Shown here: positions 61,622 through 64,000 of the stretch, piece by piece | Numbering within the stretch: position 1 is the first letter of the stretch | Layout of the letters: every line of letters begins with the position of its first letter | Origin: Pontederia crassipes | Lineage: Eukaryota; Streptophyta; Magnoliopsida; Commelinales; Pontederiaceae | NCBI GenBank assembly: GCA_030549335.1 | Contig: CM060194.1 | Span: forward strand, 68,360,077-68,424,076 | Direction of reading: 5' to 3' | DNA: 64,000 bases | Notes under the pieces: generated by a model | What the model was told of the DNA's origin: nothing | The model's input: only the letters and a program-made list of their open reading frames with translations | The model's database searches: none | Translations under genes and position numbers: made by a program

Positions 61622-63044
61622 GTCAGTATCAGTCTCTCTGTCTCTTCGGTTTAACACCATCTTTGAGATCTCTTGTTTATTTTAGGCGTTGCTCGAACGA
61701 TCCTTGTTTCAACCTCCGAAACTCGTTGCAGCTAAAGATTTGTTGAATTCTGTGATCGTAGTTGGGTGTTTATGGTATTCTCTTTCGTCTATACTTGAAT
61801 TTGGATGTCGATGATGCTTTTGGATAGTTCCATCAGCGATGGTCCATATCTCGATCTTTGCAATTGACCACAAAAAACCACATCTTTGCTACAGTTCCTA
61901 CTGTCGCAGCGAAAAAGTGGGTTGACCATGTCTTAAAGTATTTGCCTTTAAGACATAGTAACAGGGCGATGGATGAAGACGAAAGTCTTGCAAGTTTCTT
62001 GGTATATATGCATGCAATATTATCACGTATTTGCCTTGAAATTTTCATATGTTATCTAAACAGGAGTAACTAGTTGCTGCTTACTTGCTGACCTCCTGTA
62101 AATTTGCATGATGCTGTCTTTTTTCTCAAAGCGTCTTGCGCCCTCTTATTTCATGTGATGCATCTTTTGGATGTACAATTAATTTCATATATTTCATGCT
62201 CAATTTGCGTACCTTAATAGCTGAATTTGACAGTTTATCTCAAAGGTTTATAAACCTCTCTACTGGAATGTTCCTAATCTTATATTTTGCCTTGTCTCAA
62301 TTGCTCTCTGATGAATCTCTCCCTTGGAAATGACTTTAGTAATGCATAAACCCACCCGTCCCTCGTCATGTGGCGAAGCCTCCTCTTTTAGGTGCTACTT
62401 GGACTTTACATCTTGGCTCATTCAACATATATTAATAACAAAGTACATTAATACGAAAGCTGAAATGACATGATTAATACACTTATGCAAAAGCTTGAGA
62501 ATTCCATATTAAATGGTACAAATAAACATCTCGCCTGGAATACACCACACATCACACAGCATTTATAATTCAAGGCTTACATACAATACATGATACAAGT
62601 AAGGTAAAATAAATTAGAACATGTCACAAGGTCCATCCATGTGCACGCTGTCACCCGAGCAATAACACCACATACACACTATTGTTGGCCATGCAAGCTA
62701 ATCAGTACTGCGGAGATCAACACAGAGGAAAACTATTATTCCATAAGCGAAATGCTTAGTGTATTAACGATAAGTCATGAAACAAGTCCTTTAAGCACAA
62801 ACATTTTAAAGGAATAATTGAAATAACATATACAAGAAAAGGGATAGCATGTAATGTATGAGGAGGCATGGTCATGTCATAAATCATGTTGAAGTACCAT
62901 GTTCCATTGTTGGACAACAATATGAAAGAAAAGATCATAATTCATGGAGTCATCATTTGACCACGATAAAGGACACTTTTTTTTTCCTTTATGAATCATT
63001 GATCTACCATTTTAGGAGGATCATAACATCATGGATCATAACAC
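61622..63044. other. Intron or intergenic, one exon-like patch, no assignable gene
   Basis: 61858-62009 has a moderately coding-like frame (ATVPTVAAKKWVDHVLKYLP, then LRHSNRAMDEDESLASFL) ending at a GTATAT donor-like site. It does not resemble p34, and I cannot assign it. The rest is AT-rich and could belong to a retrotransposon relic. Confidence 0.35.
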
Positions 63045-63150
63045 TAGGAACTTAGTTCCTTCATTTTTAGCTTCATTATTATAACATTAGGAACTTATTT
63101 CCTTCATTTTTAGCTTCATTATTTAGGAACTTACTTCCTCCATCTTTCGT
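63045..63150 (+). repeat. Short tandem repeat, about 43-bp unit, 2.6 copies
   Basis: TAGGAACTTAGTTCCTTCAT starts units at 63045, 63088 and (shorter, diverged) 63124. Each unit contains the near-palindrome GGAACTTAGTTCC. Confidence 0.8.
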
Positions 63151-63639
63151 ATGATCATCATAATATCATGTTATCATCATCACATATTCTTCTTGTTAAT
63201 TTGAAAAGCTCTCCACTTTTTAAGGGTATGCCTTGCAATTCAATAAAGCCTATGCCATATGTCATGGGGGATCCACGCCATGACTAGTCCCCTATCATAA
63301 GAGGAGGATGCATCACTTGAGGTGGAATCCTTTACCTTTACGTTGTTTAGGGTGTAACTTCGACAACAGGAATAGTGGCTCACCGTGTTTTGCCTTAATT
63401 GGGCCACATAGCTTCACTGTATTGGCTTCAGTTCCACTACTTGTCCTTCCATTAAACATCATCTTCTTAGTTCTTCACATTTATAGGCATAGGCAAAGGC
63501 ACCCCACATTCTTCATCTTTGATCTTTCCTTAAATCTATCTTTGGGCCCAAGGCCAAACCAAATCATGAGGGAGAATTTTGGTGTAATTGATCAGGAATC
63601 ACATAAAATGCATGAAATTGATATAATTTTGGTTGGGTT

Positions 63640-64000
63640 CCAATTGTGTTGGAAAGGAAATCATATATGGCTTATGCCCAAGTTTTGGACATCCGGTCCG
63701 AAGTTTACGAACTTGGCGGTTGGATGTCAGGTTCAACCGCTATCATCCGTACATCTCTGGCAGTCAGAACATTCCATTATCTGACCTGGATAGCGGACAT
63801 CCAATCTTCTTTCTTGTGAAAGTAAGTCATGGTTGTCTAGAAGTTTCGAACGTCCGGTCTGAAATCACTTGGACGTTTGATCTGATGGACGCGATGATTC
63901 ATCGAGCGGTCATCCGGTCTGTTGTGTTTTGGATGTCAGATTTGAGTTTCAGATGTCTGGTTTTATATCCAAACTACTCACAGTTGAGAAGTTCCGGATG
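63640..64000. repeat. Array of degenerate GGACATCCGGTC-type words
   Basis: TTGGACATCCGGTCCGAAG, GGATGTCAGGTT, GCGGACATCC, GAACGTCCGGTCTGAAAT, GGACGTTTGATCTGATGG, TCATCCGGTCTG, GGATGTCAGATTTGAG and AGATGTCTGG follow each other at 30-60 bp spacing up to the window edge. Such arrays occur in long terminal repeats or spacers of some plant retrotransposons. The array continues outside the window. Confidence 0.55.

Noticed and set aside
62340..63640. LTR retrotransposon
   Set aside because: Sequence style is suggestive, but no LTR ends, primer-binding site or pol domain could be read inside the window.

Overview
This window is nuclear DNA from a flowering plant. The genes are split by many GT-AG introns. 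They include a plastid-targeted ferredoxin-NADP reductase and a tonoplast monosaccharide transporter. The spaces between genes are AT-rich and full of plant-type LINEs, a CACTA transposon, hAT-type elements and microsatellites. A non-grass monocot seems likely to me, but that is a weak impression, not a proof.

Host genes from left to right: a decayed, intron-containing DNAJC17-like (J domain plus RRM) pseudogene at 1-918; a small plant-specific gene of about 193 codons at 5916-6933; an intact nine-exon leaf-type FNR gene at 9647-11932 (+); an intact four-exon clade-D-like PP2C phosphatase gene at 12869-15649 (-), tail to tail with FNR; an intact five-exon TMT/MSSP sugar transporter at 48783-59614 (+), whose fourth intron is about 7.0 kb because it holds two LINEs in opposite orientation; and the first exon of a p34/AAGAB-like P-loop gene at 61492-61621 (+), with no recognisable second exon before the window ends.

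Mobile DNA makes up most of the rest. At 18146-24103 two repeats of about 283 bp lie in inverted orientation, although each has LTR-like TG...CA ends and the pair is flanked by a 5-bp duplication. Between them are two LINE fragments facing each other, and an RTE-type LINE has jumped into the right-hand repeat. At about 31560-41950 a minus-strand LINE relic is split by a 539-bp hAT-like element (8-bp duplication) and by an 8.3-kb CACTA element (32959-41235) with complete ends, 3-bp duplication, subterminal repeats and a decayed TNP2-type transposase. Smaller elements with terminal inverted repeats lie at 27418-28181, 43510-43994 and 60587-61079. A 5'-truncated RTE copy at 47018-47184 has a perfect 19-bp duplication.

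The host genes look unrelated in function: photosynthetic electron transfer, plasma-membrane or auxin-related signalling by analogy, vacuolar sugar storage and adaptor trafficking. I see no gene cluster. No clearly new biological system was found. The most unusual structures are the inverted LTR-like element, a conserved 3' hairpin shared by four LINE copies, and a probable GC-AG intron. Exon borders were read by eye from splice sites and reading frame, and repeat identities are estimates by eye.
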